From an uncultured Clostridia bacterium (lineage in GTDB: Bacteria; Bacillota; Clostridia; Oscillospirales; Acutalibacteraceae): 64,000 bases of DNA. The DNA lies in contig CALWVT010000004.1 of NCBI GenBank assembly GCA_944385055.1, forward strand, positions 143,312 to 207,311, in the 5' to 3' direction. The notes under the pieces are model-generated. The model did no database searches. It was not told the origin of the DNA and saw nothing but the letters and a program-made list of their open reading frames with translations. This document shows, piece after piece, positions 8,599 through 16,831 of the stretch. A program made the position numbers and the translations under genes. Every line of letters begins with the position of its first letter. Position 1 is the first letter of the stretch.

Positions 8599-9935
8599 TA
8601 TGTTTGATTTTGTCCGTTTGTATGGGCCGCCCGCCAGGCTTTGATCTGCTCGAGGCGGTCGCGGAAACGCACTTCGGAGCCCTGCGCGGTCGGGTGGTAA
8701 TACGTTTTGTCCTGCAGCGACGGCGGCAGGCACGTCATGTCCGTCAGCTTGTCGGGGGCATCGTGCGCGTACTGGTACCCTTCCCCATAATGCAGCTCCT
8801 TCATCAGCTTCGTCGGGGCGTTGCGGATCACGAGCGGCACGGGCTCGTCGAGCATCGTCAGCGCGTCGTGCTTGGCGGCCTCGTAGGCGAGATACAGCGA
8901 ATTGGATTTGGGCGAGAGCGACAGGTAGACGACCGCGTGCGTCAGATGGACCGTACATTCCGGCATGCCGAGGAAGTGGCACGCCTGGTACACGGCGACG
9001 GTGATTTCGAGCGCGCGGCTGTCCGCAAGGCCGACGTCTTCGCTGGCAAAGCGCACGAGCCGCCGCGCAATATACAAGGGGTCTTCGCCGGCTTCCAGCA
9101 TGCGCGCGAGCCAATAGACGGCGGCGTCCGGGTCGCTGTTGCGCATCGACTTGTGCAGCGCCGAAATGAGGTTATAGTGCTCCTCGCCGTTTTTGTCATA
9201 CAGCAAAGAGCGTTTGGAAAGGCACTGCTCCATCACTTCCCTCGAAAGGCGCGTGCGGCCGTCCGCGCCGCGGGGGCTGTTGAGGACGGCCATTTCCAGC
9301 GTATTGAGCGCCACGCGCGCGTCGCCGTTTGCAAAGCGTGCGAGCATCTCGAGCAGCTCCTGCGGCGCCTCGATGGCCTGCCCGCCAAAGCCGCGCGGGT
9401 CTGAAAGCGCGCGCTGCAAAAGCTGCAGCAGGTCCTGTTCCGTTAAGGCCTTTAAAACAAATACCTTGCAGCGGGAGAGCAGGGCCGCGTTGACCTCAAA
9501 CGACGGGTTCTCCGTCGTCGCGCCGATGAGCAAAATGCTGCCCCGCTCCACATACGGCAAAAAGGCGTCCTGCTGGGCCTTATTGAAGCGGTGGATCTCG
9601 TCGACAAAGACGATCGTGCGCTCCCCGAAGCGGCGGTTGTCCTGCGCCTGCTGCATAACCGCGCGGATCTCCTTGATGCCGCTCGTGACCGCGCTGAAAT
9701 TGATAAAGCGCGCCTTTGTCCGATTCGCAATGATGCGCGCGAGCGTCGTCTTGCCGACGCCGGGCGGGCCCCAGAAAATCATCGAGCTGACGCGGTCCTC
9801 CTCAATCAGCCGCCGCAGCACCTTGCCGGGCCCGAGCAGATGCGCCTGGCCGACGAATTCCGCAAGCGTCTGCGGGCGCAGGCGGCTGGCCAGCGGCTGG
9901 TCCATTTCCCCGCCCAAAAGCGTCTGCTGTTCCAT
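8598..9935 (-). CDS. rarA: Replication-associated recombination protein A
   Basis: A 445-residue AAA+ ATPase of the RarA/MgsA/WRNIP1 family, acting at stalled replication forks. Visible: GPPGVGKTT (Walker A), FVDEIHRFNK (Walker B/DExx), GATTENPSFEVN (sensor 1), and the C-terminal tetramerisation region with RNAPTKLMKELHYGEGYQYA. The start is ATG at 9935 because AAGGAGG lies just upstream. It has its own promoter and ends in a terminator shared with the ABC operon. Length is normal. Confidence 0.95.
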   Translation of the reverse strand: MEQQTLLGGEMDQPLASRLRPQTLAEFVGQAHLLGPGKVLRRLIEEDRVSSMIFWGPPGVGKTTLARIIANRTKARFINFSAVTSGIKEIRAVMQQAQDNRRFGERTIVFVDEIHRFNKAQQDAFLPYVERGSILLIGATTENPSFEVNAALLSRCKVFVLKALTEQDLLQLLQRALSDPRGFGGQAIEAPQELLEMLARFANGDARVALNTLEMAVLNSPRGADGRTRLSREVMEQCLSKRSLLYDKNGEEHYNLISALHKSMRNSDPDAAVYWLARMLEAGEDPLYIARRLVRFASEDVGLADSRALEITVAVYQACHFLGMPECTVHLTHAVVYLSLSPKSNSLYLAYEAAKHDALTMLDEPVPLVIRNAPTKLMKELHYGEGYQYAHDAPDKLTDMTCLPPSLQDKTYYHPTAQGSEVRFRDRLEQIKAWRAAHTNGQNQT

Positions 9936-9969
9936 CGTAATCCCTCCTTGCGCCTGAATCTGCAGTCCA

Positions 9970-9998
9970 AGCGTACCGCAAATTTTCGAAACCGTCAA
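9970..9998 (-). promoter_or_regulatory. Promoter of rarA
   Basis: Minus strand TTGACG, 17 bases, TACGCT, 35 bases upstream of the start. Confidence 0.65.
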
Positions 9999-10053
9999 CA
10001 CTTCGCCCGCAGCTCCCGTCCGCTGCGCCGCCAAAACGCCCGTGAAAGCGCAC

Positions 10054-10092
10054 GAGCACCCCTCACACCGGCAGTACCGGCAAGGGGTGCTC
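10054..10092. other. Hairpin between kdgK and rarA
   Basis: A 10-bp perfect stem (GAGCACCCCT / AGGGGTGCTC) with a 19-base loop holding smaller CCGG repeats. It lies 34 bases past the sugar-kinase stop, where a terminator would be expected, but there is no T tract on either strand. Confidence 0.5.
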
Positions 10093-10125
10093 GCACAAAC
10101 TCTCAAACGGGAAACGCGCCGCCGC

Positions 10126-11148
10126 TCAGCGGGCGAGCTTCGCGCCGCTGCCTTTCTGCATAACGCCGCGGACTTCCGCCTCGGTCACGAGGTTTTGGTC
10201 GCCGCTGATCATCAGTTTCAAAATGCTCGCCGCAACGGCGAAGTCCACCGTCTCCTGCTCGGGCAGGCCGTTTACGATGCCGTGCAGCAAGCCCGCCGCA
10301 AACGCATCGCCCGCGCCGACGCCCTCCATCACATGGATCGTGTGGACCGGGCTCTCGTAGAATTTCCCGTCTTTCAGATAGATCGCCATCCAGTCGCTGT
10401 CCTCCACCGAATGGATGTTGCGCAGAACGCTCGCGACCTGTGTGCAGGAAGGATAACGCTTCGTAATCTCCTCCATGCCCGCGCGGAAATCCGCAATCTG
10501 GTCGATACCGCGGGACATATCGCCGTCAAACGCGCGGATCCCCAAAGACGCCTCAAAATCCTCGTCGTTTGCGATGCACAGATTGACATATGGCATCAGC
10601 GTCGCCATGACCGCCTGCGCCTTTTCGGGCGTCCACATCTTGCCGCGGTAGTTTAAGTCGCACGCAACTTTGACGCCGTGCCCTGCGCAATACTGCAGCG
10701 CGTCGAGCAGCGCCTTCGCCATCTCGTCGGATAAAGCCGGCGTGATGCCCGAGAAATAGAAAAGATCGACGCCGTCTAACAGCTTCGGCCAGTCTAGGTC
10801 CCCGCGCGAAAGCGTCGCAAACGCACTGCCCGCGCGGTCGTAAATGACGTTCGTCGGGCGGATGTTCGTGCCCTTTTCAAAATAATACAGCCCAAGCCTT
10901 GCCCCGCCGCGCAGCACGCGGGAAGTATCCACGCCGTAGCGGCGCAGCGTATTCAGCGCGGCCTGGCCCACCGCATTTTCCGGAAAGCGCGTCAAAACCC
11001 CCGCATCATCGCCAAACAGCGACAGCGAAACCGCCACATTGGCTTCCGCCCCGCCGTATGTGGCTTCCAGCGAATCCGTCTGCAAAAGGCGCAGGTAGGC
11101 CGGCGGCTTTAACCGGAGCATCATCTCTCCAAATGTAAGCACTTTCAT
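10126..11148 (-). CDS. kdgK: PfkB-family sugar kinase, probably 2-dehydro-3-deoxygluconokinase
   Basis: A 340-residue ribokinase-fold enzyme. KdgK phosphorylates 2-keto-3-deoxygluconate in uronate/Entner-Doudoroff catabolism. It shows the N-terminal TFGEMMLRLKPP opening typical of KdgK-like kinases, the substrate motif GGAEANVAVSLSLFG, CDLNYRGKMW, and the C-terminal PfkB signature GVGAGDAFAAGLLHG with the catalytic Asp. The start is ATG at 11148 with AGGAGG 7 bases upstream. No aldolase or uronate gene is adjacent, so the exact sugar remains an inference. Confidence 0.85.
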   Translation of the reverse strand: MKVLTFGEMMLRLKPPAYLRLLQTDSLEATYGGAEANVAVSLSLFGDDAGVLTRFPENAVGQAALNTLRRYGVDTSRVLRGGARLGLYYFEKGTNIRPTNVIYDRAGSAFATLSRGDLDWPKLLDGVDLFYFSGITPALSDEMAKALLDALQYCAGHGVKVACDLNYRGKMWTPEKAQAVMATLMPYVNLCIANDEDFEASLGIRAFDGDMSRGIDQIADFRAGMEEITKRYPSCTQVASVLRNIHSVEDSDWMAIYLKDGKFYESPVHTIHVMEGVGAGDAFAAGLLHGIVNGLPEQETVDFAVAASILKLMISGDQNLVTEAEVRGVMQKGSGAKLAR

Positions 11149-11221
11149 TTCAAATCCTCCTTTGGCGGCGACCGGATTGTGATCGCTCCCTCCAAATTTA
11201 TTTTTCTTTTCTATTCTCTTT

Positions 11222-11250
11222 AGTATAGATTGAAACAGAAAAAAATGCAA
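11222..11250 (-). promoter_or_regulatory. Promoter of kdgK
   Basis: Minus strand TTGCAT, 17 bases, TATACT, 74 bases before the ATG. Confidence 0.8.
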
Positions 11251-11295
11251 GAAAAACTTCTCCCTCCCAGGCAGATCGGGCGTACGATTTTCAAA

Positions 11296-11313
11296 AAAGA
11301 AAGCACTTTCTTT
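11296..11313. promoter_or_regulatory. Perfect 18-bp palindrome, candidate operator
   Basis: AAAGAAAG-CA-CTTTCTTT, an 8-2-8 perfect inverted repeat, AT-rich in a GC-rich genome. It sits 46 bases upstream of the kdgK -35 and 79 bases upstream of the divergent promoter's -35. A two-base loop is too tight for a terminator hairpin, so a dimeric regulator site is the more natural reading. Confidence 0.5.
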
Positions 11314-11392
11314 GGAATAAAAATGTGATTTCTTCCTATTGACAGGATACACAGAATAGGGACAGGGAATTGCATCCCCGCGCGGCCGGCGC

Positions 11393-11421
11393 TTGCGTTT
11401 TTCAAAGATTCGGTATATAAT
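11393..11421 (+). promoter_or_regulatory. Promoter of the DtxR-type regulator
   Basis: TTGCGT, 17 bases, perfect TATAAT, 61 bases before the ATG at 11483. Confidence 0.8.
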
Positions 11422-11482
11422 ATCCGTGCATTTGGCATCCCGAAGAGGATGTTGTGAGGCACCCGAAATTGGAGGCATCCCC

Positions 11483-12175
11483 ATGACAACAAACAAGGAA
11501 GACTATATCAAAGAAATCTACCATTTGGGCGGCGCGCGGCGGAGCATCAGCAACAAAGAGCTCGCGCAGCGGCTGCACGTGTCGCCGGCTTCCGTCAGCG
11601 AAATGCTTGTCAAGCTCCGCCGGGAGGGGTATATCCTCTACGAGCCCTATGCCGGCAGCAGCCTGACGCCCGCGGGCATTGCGGCGGCAGCGCCGCTTTT
11701 GCGCGCGCACCAGCTGTGGGAAGTATTCCTGCGCGAATACCTGCACTACCGCTGGAGCGAAATCCACGAGGACGCGGAACTTTTGGAGCACGCGACCTCG
11801 CCGAGACTCGAAAAGCGGCTCGCGGCGTTTTTGAACCATCCGCAGTGCTGCCCGCACGGCACGCCGATTCCCGACGAAAACGGGGTCCTGCACGGCACGG
11901 CCATCCGCCCGCTTTCCTCGGTGGAGCCCGGCGAAACCGTCGTGCTGCGCCAGGTGCGCGAGGACGCGCAGCTGCTCGATTACCTGGAAACCCTCGGGCT
12001 GAAGGTGGGCGCCGAGCTGACCGTAGAGGCGCTGGGCGCCTATGAGGGGCCTTTGCGCCTGACGGTGGACGGCCGGCAGCTCGAACTGAGCTATAAGGCC
12101 GCAAGCCAGGTTTTCGTCGACGCAAAGCCCGACAGCCCCGACGAACCGTTCAGCCCGGACGGGCTTTTGCCTTGA
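11483..12175 (+). CDS. Metal-dependent transcriptional regulator, DtxR/MntR family
   Basis: A 230-residue regulator. Residues 1-65 form the winged helix (NKEDYIKEIYHLG, then NKELAQRLHVSPASVSEMLVKL with the recognition helix). Residues 65-140 form the metal-binding dimerisation domain (RAHQLWEVFLREYLHYRWSE, EDAELLEHATS, HPQCCPHGTPIP). Residues about 150-215 are an SH3-like FeoA domain, as in the longer DtxR/IdeR members. It should repress iron or manganese genes when metal is bound. No transporter is adjacent, so iron versus manganese cannot be decided here. ATG at 11483 has GGAGG 7 bases upstream. Confidence 0.9.
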   Translation: MTTNKEDYIKEIYHLGGARRSISNKELAQRLHVSPASVSEMLVKLRREGYILYEPYAGSSLTPAGIAAAAPLLRAHQLWEVFLREYLHYRWSEIHEDAELLEHATSPRLEKRLAAFLNHPQCCPHGTPIPDENGVLHGTAIRPLSSVEPGETVVLRQVREDAQLLDYLETLGLKVGAELTVEALGAYEGPLRLTVDGRQLELSYKAASQVFVDAKPDSPDEPFSPDGLLP

Positions 12176-12187
12176 CCCTGAAAAAGC

Positions 12188-12226
12188 AGAAAGGCGCTTC
12201 CCAAAACGCGGGAAGCGCCTTTTTTA
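12188..12226. terminator. Bidirectional terminator
   Basis: 12-bp stem AAGGCGCTTCCC / GGGAAGCGCCTT followed by a T run; A-rich on the opposite side. Shared by the convergent DtxR-type gene and the mreB homologue. Confidence 0.9.
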
Positions 12227-12238
12227 TTCGCAGCGGCG

Positions 12239-13264
12239 TTAATAGACTTCGCTGAGCGGGTTGACCACGCCGTACTGCTTATTGTCCATATCCTCAATAA
12301 ATTTCATCGATTGCCCGGCGCCGAGCGTCACGCAGATATCCGCGTCCTGCGCGACATGGACCGGCATTTTGACCTTATCGGAAATGAACTGGTCCAAACC
12401 GTAAAGCTGCGCCGTGCCGCCGGTCATCACGATGCCGTCAACGTACACGTCGCCCAAAAGCTCCGGCGGCGTCTTTTCGAGCATCCCCTGCAGCACGCGG
12501 ACAATCTCGAGCGCCGGGTCCAAAAACGGTTCGATGAGCTCCGAGCTCTGCAGGTCGACAAACGCGGGCAGGCCGGTGTTCGCGTCGCGGCCCTTCACGC
12601 GGTAGACCGCCGGCTGCGGGCGGTCCAAAACGCCGCCGATCGCAATCTTGCAGTCCTCCGCCATGCGCTCGCCGATGATCAAATCGTATGTACGCCGCAC
12701 ATAGCGGATGATGGCATCGTCAAACGAGAGCCCCGCCACTTTGAGCGACTGGGAAATGGATAAGCCCCCTAAAGAGATGACGCCCATATCCGTTGTGCCG
12801 CCGCCGATATCGATGACGAGCGTGCCGTGCGGCGTACAGACGTCGATGCCCGCGCCGATGGCCGCCGCGACCGGCTCCGGAATCGAATAGACGCGGCGCA
12901 CGCCGACGCTGCTGATCGCGTTGACGACGGCGCGCTGCTCCACGGCCGTGATCTGGCACGGCAGGCTCACGACGACGCGCGGCATCACCATGCGCGTGCC
13001 GCCGACCTGGCGGATATAGCGGTCGAGAATGTAGCGGGCCAGGTCAAAATTCGAGATGACGCCGTGGACCAGCGGGCGGATGACCTTCACCCGGTCGCTC
13101 GTCCGCCCGAGCATCGCATAGGCCTCTGACCCGATCGCGATGACCTCCTCGTTTTCCACGCGCACCGCAACAACATTCGGCTCGTTGACGACGATGCCCT
13201 TGCCATCTACATAAATCTTAATGCCATACGTCCCGAGGTCGATGGCGATATCTGTACCGATCAT
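12239..13264 (-). CDS. mreB: MreB/Mbl-family actin-like protein, divergent
   Basis: A 341-residue actin-fold, membrane-associated filament protein that guides lateral wall synthesis. Phosphate-2 is intact (VIDIGGGTTDMGVIS), as are the adenosine motif (VMTGGTAQLYGLD), SIPEPVAAAIGAG and GERMAED. The phosphate-1 loop is unusual: residues 9-16 read DLGTYGIK, whereas the family normally has DLGTAN followed by T. The gene stands alone, with its own promoter and no mreC/mreD beside it, so it may be a secondary paralogue. ATG at 13264 with AGGATG upstream. Confidence 0.88.
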   Translation of the reverse strand: MIGTDIAIDLGTYGIKIYVDGKGIVVNEPNVVAVRVENEEVIAIGSEAYAMLGRTSDRVKVIRPLVHGVISNFDLARYILDRYIRQVGGTRMVMPRVVVSLPCQITAVEQRAVVNAISSVGVRRVYSIPEPVAAAIGAGIDVCTPHGTLVIDIGGGTTDMGVISLGGLSISQSLKVAGLSFDDAIIRYVRRTYDLIIGERMAEDCKIAIGGVLDRPQPAVYRVKGRDANTGLPAFVDLQSSELIEPFLDPALEIVRVLQGMLEKTPPELLGDVYVDGIVMTGGTAQLYGLDQFISDKVKMPVHVAQDADICVTLGAGQSMKFIEDMDNKQYGVVNPLSEVY

Positions 13265-13337
13265 CCAATCACATCCTATCTAAAAAGGAGGGCCGCCGCA
13301 TGCGGGGCCTCTGCTTCCAGGCTTGTTTGCAAAAATT

Positions 13338-13366
13338 ATTATACTATACTTCCCTGTCGCTTTCAA
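13338..13366 (-). promoter_or_regulatory. Promoter of the mreB homologue
   Basis: Minus strand TTGAAA, 17 bases, TATAAT, about 75 bases before the ATG. Confidence 0.75.
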
Positions 13367-13406
13367 TCCCAATCTGTCAAGCCGCGCTTTCCGGGAAAGC
13401 GCCGGC

Positions 13407-14069
13407 TCACGGCCGGATGCGCCGGCCTGCTAGCGCCGCCGTCAGGCAGACGACGCCCTTCGCGCCCGCCTGCCGAAGCGCCTGGGCGCACGCGGAAAGC
13501 GTCGCGCCGGTGGTGGCGATGTCGTCGATGAGCAGGACGTATTCGCCCCGGACTTTGGCGCGCGGCCGGACGGCAAAGGCGTTTCGCACATTGTCCCAGC
13601 GTGCGCGTGTGGAAAGCAGGAAATGCTGCTGGCGGATATGGCGGCGCCGGCGCAGAAGCGGGCGGTACGGCGCCCGGATGCACTTCGCTGCCGCCCTGGC
13701 CAGCAGCGCGCCCTGGTCGTAGCCGCGGCGCAGCTTTCGCCAGGGGGAAATCGGGACATTCGTCAAAACCGTAAACGGAAGCTCCTGCTCTTCTGCAATC
13801 TGCGCGATGTACCCGGCGAAAAAGTCCGCGAGCTCCACTTCCCCTCGGAACTTAAACCGCAAAAGCGCCTGGCGGATGGCGCCCTGGTAGCGAAACGGCG
13901 CCGCGCAGGGGAGCACTTCGCCGTCCGGCTGCGGGATCGCGCCCCAAAAGGTGTCGGGTTTTACCGGCGTGCAGTCCGGGCAATCGGTCCGCCCATACGG
14001 CAGGACCTTGCCGCAGTACGGGCAGCGCGGCGGCAGAAACAAATCCAAAAACGGCCTACGCTTCGCCAT
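13407..14069 (-). CDS. comF: ComF-family phosphoribosyltransferase-like protein
   Basis: A 220-residue protein with an N-terminal zinc ribbon (CPYCGK...CPDC, residues 16-33) and a C-terminal type I PRTase fold with the PRPP-binding motif VLLIDDIATTGATLSA. ComF proteins take part in DNA uptake during transformation in Bacillus and are also widespread in non-competent bacteria. It overlaps the 3' end of recD2 by 14 bases and is probably translated from the same mRNA. Typical length. Confidence 0.9.
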   Translation of the reverse strand: MAKRRPFLDLFLPPRCPYCGKVLPYGRTDCPDCTPVKPDTFWGAIPQPDGEVLPCAAPFRYQGAIRQALLRFKFRGEVELADFFAGYIAQIAEEQELPFTVLTNVPISPWRKLRRGYDQGALLARAAAKCIRAPYRPLLRRRRHIRQQHFLLSTRARWDNVRNAFAVRPRAKVRGEYVLLIDDIATTGATLSACAQALRQAGAKGVVCLTAALAGRRIRP

Positions 14070-16284
14070 CGGTCACCACTTCCCCCGTCAAAAACGCCGC
14101 CAGCCCCGTATACCGCTGTGCGCGGCTGCCGTTTTCCACCATCAGGTGTACGGTCTTCTGCGTGCCGACCAGCACGAGAAGCCTGCGCGCGCGCGTCACG
14201 GCGGTATAGAACAGGTTGCGGTAATACAGCGGCCGCGGGCCCGGATACATCGGCATTACGACCGCGGGGAATTCGCTGCCCTGACTTTTATGGACCGTCA
14301 TCGCGTAGGCGAGCTCGAGCTCTTCGGCTTCTTCCGGCCCATACGTCACGTGCTTGCCGTCCAGATTGACGAGCAAAAGGCCCGCCGCGCGGTCGATCTC
14401 CTCGAGCACGCCGATATCCCCGTTATACACGCCCTCGCCCATCGTGCCGTCCGCCTTCTCCCACGAAAGCGTATAATCATTTTTGGTCTGCATGACCTTG
14501 TCGCCCACCCGGAAAACGCGGCCGCCGATTTTACACGAGGGCTTGTCCTTCTGCGGGGGATTTAAGCGCGATTGCAGCTTCCGGTTTAATTCCAGCGTGC
14601 CGAGCTCCCCCTTGCGCCCGGGCGCCAGGACCTGGATGTCCGTCATCGGGGAAAAGCCGTAGCTTTTCGGCAGGCGCTTTTCGCACAAATCGAGAATCGT
14701 CTGCGCAATGTCCTGCGGCTCCGAGCGCTGCAGGAAGAAGAAATCGCCCTTCGTATCGTTTAAGACCGGCATTTCACCGGCGATGATGCGGTGCGCATTC
14801 GTAACGATCCGGCTCTGCCGCGACTGGCGGAACACGTGCTTGAGCTCGACGACCGGCAGCATGCCGGAGGCGATCAGATCCCCCAGGACACTGCCGGCGC
14901 CGACGCTCGGCAGCTGGTCGCGGTCGCCGACCAGAATCAGCCGACAGCCCATCGGCAGCGCCCGCAGCACCGCCTCAAACAGAAGCGCATCGACCATCGA
15001 CAGCTCGTCGATCACGAGCGCGTCGCACTCGAGCGGATGGTGCTCGTTGCGCGCAAAGGCCGGCTCGTCGTTTGCGTCCCATTCGGCCTGTAAAAGGCGG
15101 TGCAGCGTTTTTGCCTCCTGCCCCGTCAACTCGCTCATCCGCTTGGCCGCACGGCCGGTGGGCGCGGCCAAAAGCACCTTCTCGCCCTTCTGCTCCAAAA
15201 TATGCAAAATGGCGTCGAGCGTCGTGGTCTTGCCGGTGCCGGGGCCGCCGGTCAAAATGACCATGCCGTTTAAAAGCGCCGCCAGGATGGCCTCGCGCTG
15301 TTCGGGCGCATAGGTGACGCCCTGCGCCTTTTCGCGCGCCTGCAGGGCCTGTTCGGCGCCGGAAATGGGCTGGCAGGGGAAGTCGAGCATCATCTGCAGG
15401 CGGGAAGCCGAAAAGACCTCCGCGTTGTAAAAGCGCGGCAGATAGCAAAACGCGCGGCCGCGGATTTCGCAGCGCTTGAGTTCCCCGGCCTGCAAAAGCG
15501 CCTTCCCCTCCTCCTCGGCGCGCGCCTTTTCGACGCCGAGCATCTGTGCCGCCACGGCCAGGAGTTTCTGTTCCGGCAGGCACGTGTGGCCGTTTTCGAG
15601 GTTATGGCGCAGCACATAGAGCAGCCCCGCGCGCACGCGCGCCGCGTCGTCGGCAGGACGCTCCATCGACGCCGCGATGGCGTCCGCGCGCTGGAAGGAA
15701 AACGAAAGCCCCTCCCGGCACAGGCAGTACGGGTCCGCACGCACGCGGTCCGCAGCCGACGCGCCAAACGCCTCATAGACGCGCATGGCCTCCTGGGAAG
15801 TGATGCCAAAGCTCGAAAGGGCCAGCATCGCCTCGCGGATGCCGGCTTTCCGGCTGTATGCCTCGCTGATGCGCAGCGCCTTTTCCCGGCTGATGCCGGG
15901 GATCTGCGAAAGGCGCTCGGGCTCCTTTTCCAAAACGCTGAGCGTCTCCTCGCCGAATGCCTCGACGAGCCGCCGCGCCGTCGCGCGGCCGATCCCCTTG
16001 ACCGCTCCCGAGGACAAATACTGCAGGATTGCCTGGGCCGTTTTGGGCTGTATGAGCGCATAAGTCTCGGCGGCAAACTGCCTGCCAAACGACGGATGCT
16101 CCGTCCAATGCCCCCAAACGTGGATTTGCCCGCCCGGTTCGGCAAGCGGCATCGTGCCCACCACCGTGAGCAGTGCGCCGCCGGCGCTCAATTCCAGGAC
16201 CGTATATCCATTTCGTTCATTGCGGAAAGTGATGCGCTCTACGAGTCCCGTCATTTCCAGCAGCGCCCCCGCCGCTTCCTGCAT
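14056..16284 (-). CDS. recD2: ATP-dependent RecD-like DNA helicase (RecD2)
   Basis: A 742-residue superfamily 1B 5'-3' helicase of the RecBC-independent RecD2 type. It has an N-terminal OB-like domain (VERITFRNERNGYTVLEL), helix-hairpin-helix repeats (GAVKGIGRATARRL, LSQIPGISREKALRI), Walker A GGPGTGKTTT, DELSMVD (motif II), LVGDRDQLPSVGAG (motif III), and the C-terminal AMTVHKSQGSEF and YTAVTRARRLLVLVG motifs. It starts at ATG 16284 behind AGGAGG; a second ATG ten codons later is an alternative. Acts in repair and replication-fork processing. Confidence 0.95.
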   Translation of the reverse strand: MQEAAGALLEMTGLVERITFRNERNGYTVLELSAGGALLTVVGTMPLAEPGGQIHVWGHWTEHPSFGRQFAAETYALIQPKTAQAILQYLSSGAVKGIGRATARRLVEAFGEETLSVLEKEPERLSQIPGISREKALRISEAYSRKAGIREAMLALSSFGITSQEAMRVYEAFGASAADRVRADPYCLCREGLSFSFQRADAIAASMERPADDAARVRAGLLYVLRHNLENGHTCLPEQKLLAVAAQMLGVEKARAEEEGKALLQAGELKRCEIRGRAFCYLPRFYNAEVFSASRLQMMLDFPCQPISGAEQALQAREKAQGVTYAPEQREAILAALLNGMVILTGGPGTGKTTTLDAILHILEQKGEKVLLAAPTGRAAKRMSELTGQEAKTLHRLLQAEWDANDEPAFARNEHHPLECDALVIDELSMVDALLFEAVLRALPMGCRLILVGDRDQLPSVGAGSVLGDLIASGMLPVVELKHVFRQSRQSRIVTNAHRIIAGEMPVLNDTKGDFFFLQRSEPQDIAQTILDLCEKRLPKSYGFSPMTDIQVLAPGRKGELGTLELNRKLQSRLNPPQKDKPSCKIGGRVFRVGDKVMQTKNDYTLSWEKADGTMGEGVYNGDIGVLEEIDRAAGLLLVNLDGKHVTYGPEEAEELELAYAMTVHKSQGSEFPAVVMPMYPGPRPLYYRNLFYTAVTRARRLLVLVGTQKTVHLMVENGSRAQRYTGLAAFLTGEVVTDGEA

Positions 16285-16331
16285 GCCGTGATGCCTCCTC
16301 CTGCCGGCGCACGCGGCGCCCGCCGTTCCAT

Positions 16332-16703
16332 TTACGAATTATTTCTAGTATACTGCACCGATGCCGTCTTTGCAAATGCGCTGTCCGCCTGGGCGCGTGT
16401 GAGCAAAACGGCGCACGGTTCCCGCTCCAACAGCTTTTCGCAAACGGCGCGCGCCTCTGCCGACAGCCCCGCATCGATCAAAAAAAGCTGCCGGCGCGCA
16501 TACCGGCCCGGCAGTTCCCGCAGCCGGCACAAGGCGGCGCGCACCTGGAATTCGAGGTCTTCCGTGTCCCGCACCGGCACCGACAGCGTCAGCACGCCGC
16601 CCTGCGCCCCTGTCCGGTACAGCCTTTGCAAAATAAGCCTGCACACGGTGCAGACGCCGACGATTGCAAGCAGGGAAAAAAGCAGCTCGCCGATTGCCTC
16701 CAT
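16332..16703 (-). CDS. Small single-span membrane protein of unknown function
   Basis: A 123-residue protein. Residues 1-25 hold one hydrophobic helix (IGELLFSLLAIVGVCTVCRLI). The rest is soluble, with SVPVRDTEDLEFQVRAALCRL and ARRQLFLIDAGLSAEARAVCEKL, a Rossmann-like beta-alpha pattern. The start ATG at 16703 follows AAGGGGGG. I recognise no named family. It lies between metK and recD2, and the recD2 promoter is embedded in its 3' end. Confidence 0.7.
   Translation of the reverse strand: MEAIGELLFSLLAIVGVCTVCRLILQRLYRTGAQGGVLTLSVPVRDTEDLEFQVRAALCRLRELPGRYARRQLFLIDAGLSAEARAVCEKLLEREPCAVLLTRAQADSAFAKTASVQYTRNNS
16347..16375 (-). promoter_or_regulatory. Promoter of recD2-comF, inside the upstream gene
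   Basis: Minus strand TTGCAA, 17 bases, TATACT, located in the last codons of the small membrane-protein gene and 63 bases before the recD2 ATG. Confidence 0.75.
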
Positions 16704-16772
16704 CTTCGGTCCCCCCTTTTCGCCAGCGTATGCGCCCGCCCGCAAAAGGGTTCCTTCCCGACCCCTATCAAA

Positions 16773-16808
16773 ACAAAAAGCCCGCAGCGGGGTTCCCGTG
16801 CGGACTTT
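16773..16808 (-). terminator. Terminator of metK
   Basis: Minus-strand stem AGTCCGCACGGG / CCCCGCTGCGGGCT followed by TTTTTG, 24 bases after the metK stop. Confidence 0.8.
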
Positions 16809-16831
16809 CCGAATCCATTCCAAAGCCGTTT

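Larger units (their letters stand above)
11149..11482. promoter_or_regulatory. Divergent control region between kdgK and the DtxR-type gene
   Basis: 334 bases without a gene. From left to right it holds the kdgK leader, the kdgK promoter (11222-11250), a perfect palindrome (11296-11313), the promoter of the DtxR-type gene (11393-11421), and a short leader with an imperfect GGCATCC...GGATG inverted repeat near 11434-11452. Confidence 0.6.

Noticed and set aside
10042..10656. Plus-strand open frame opposite the sugar kinase
   Set aside because: Antisense to a clear PfkB kinase; composition typical of a shadow frame.
13384..13406. CGCTTTCC/GGAAAGCG hairpin after comF considered as a terminator
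   Set aside because: The loop is minimal and no T tract follows on the minus strand, so I did not call it.
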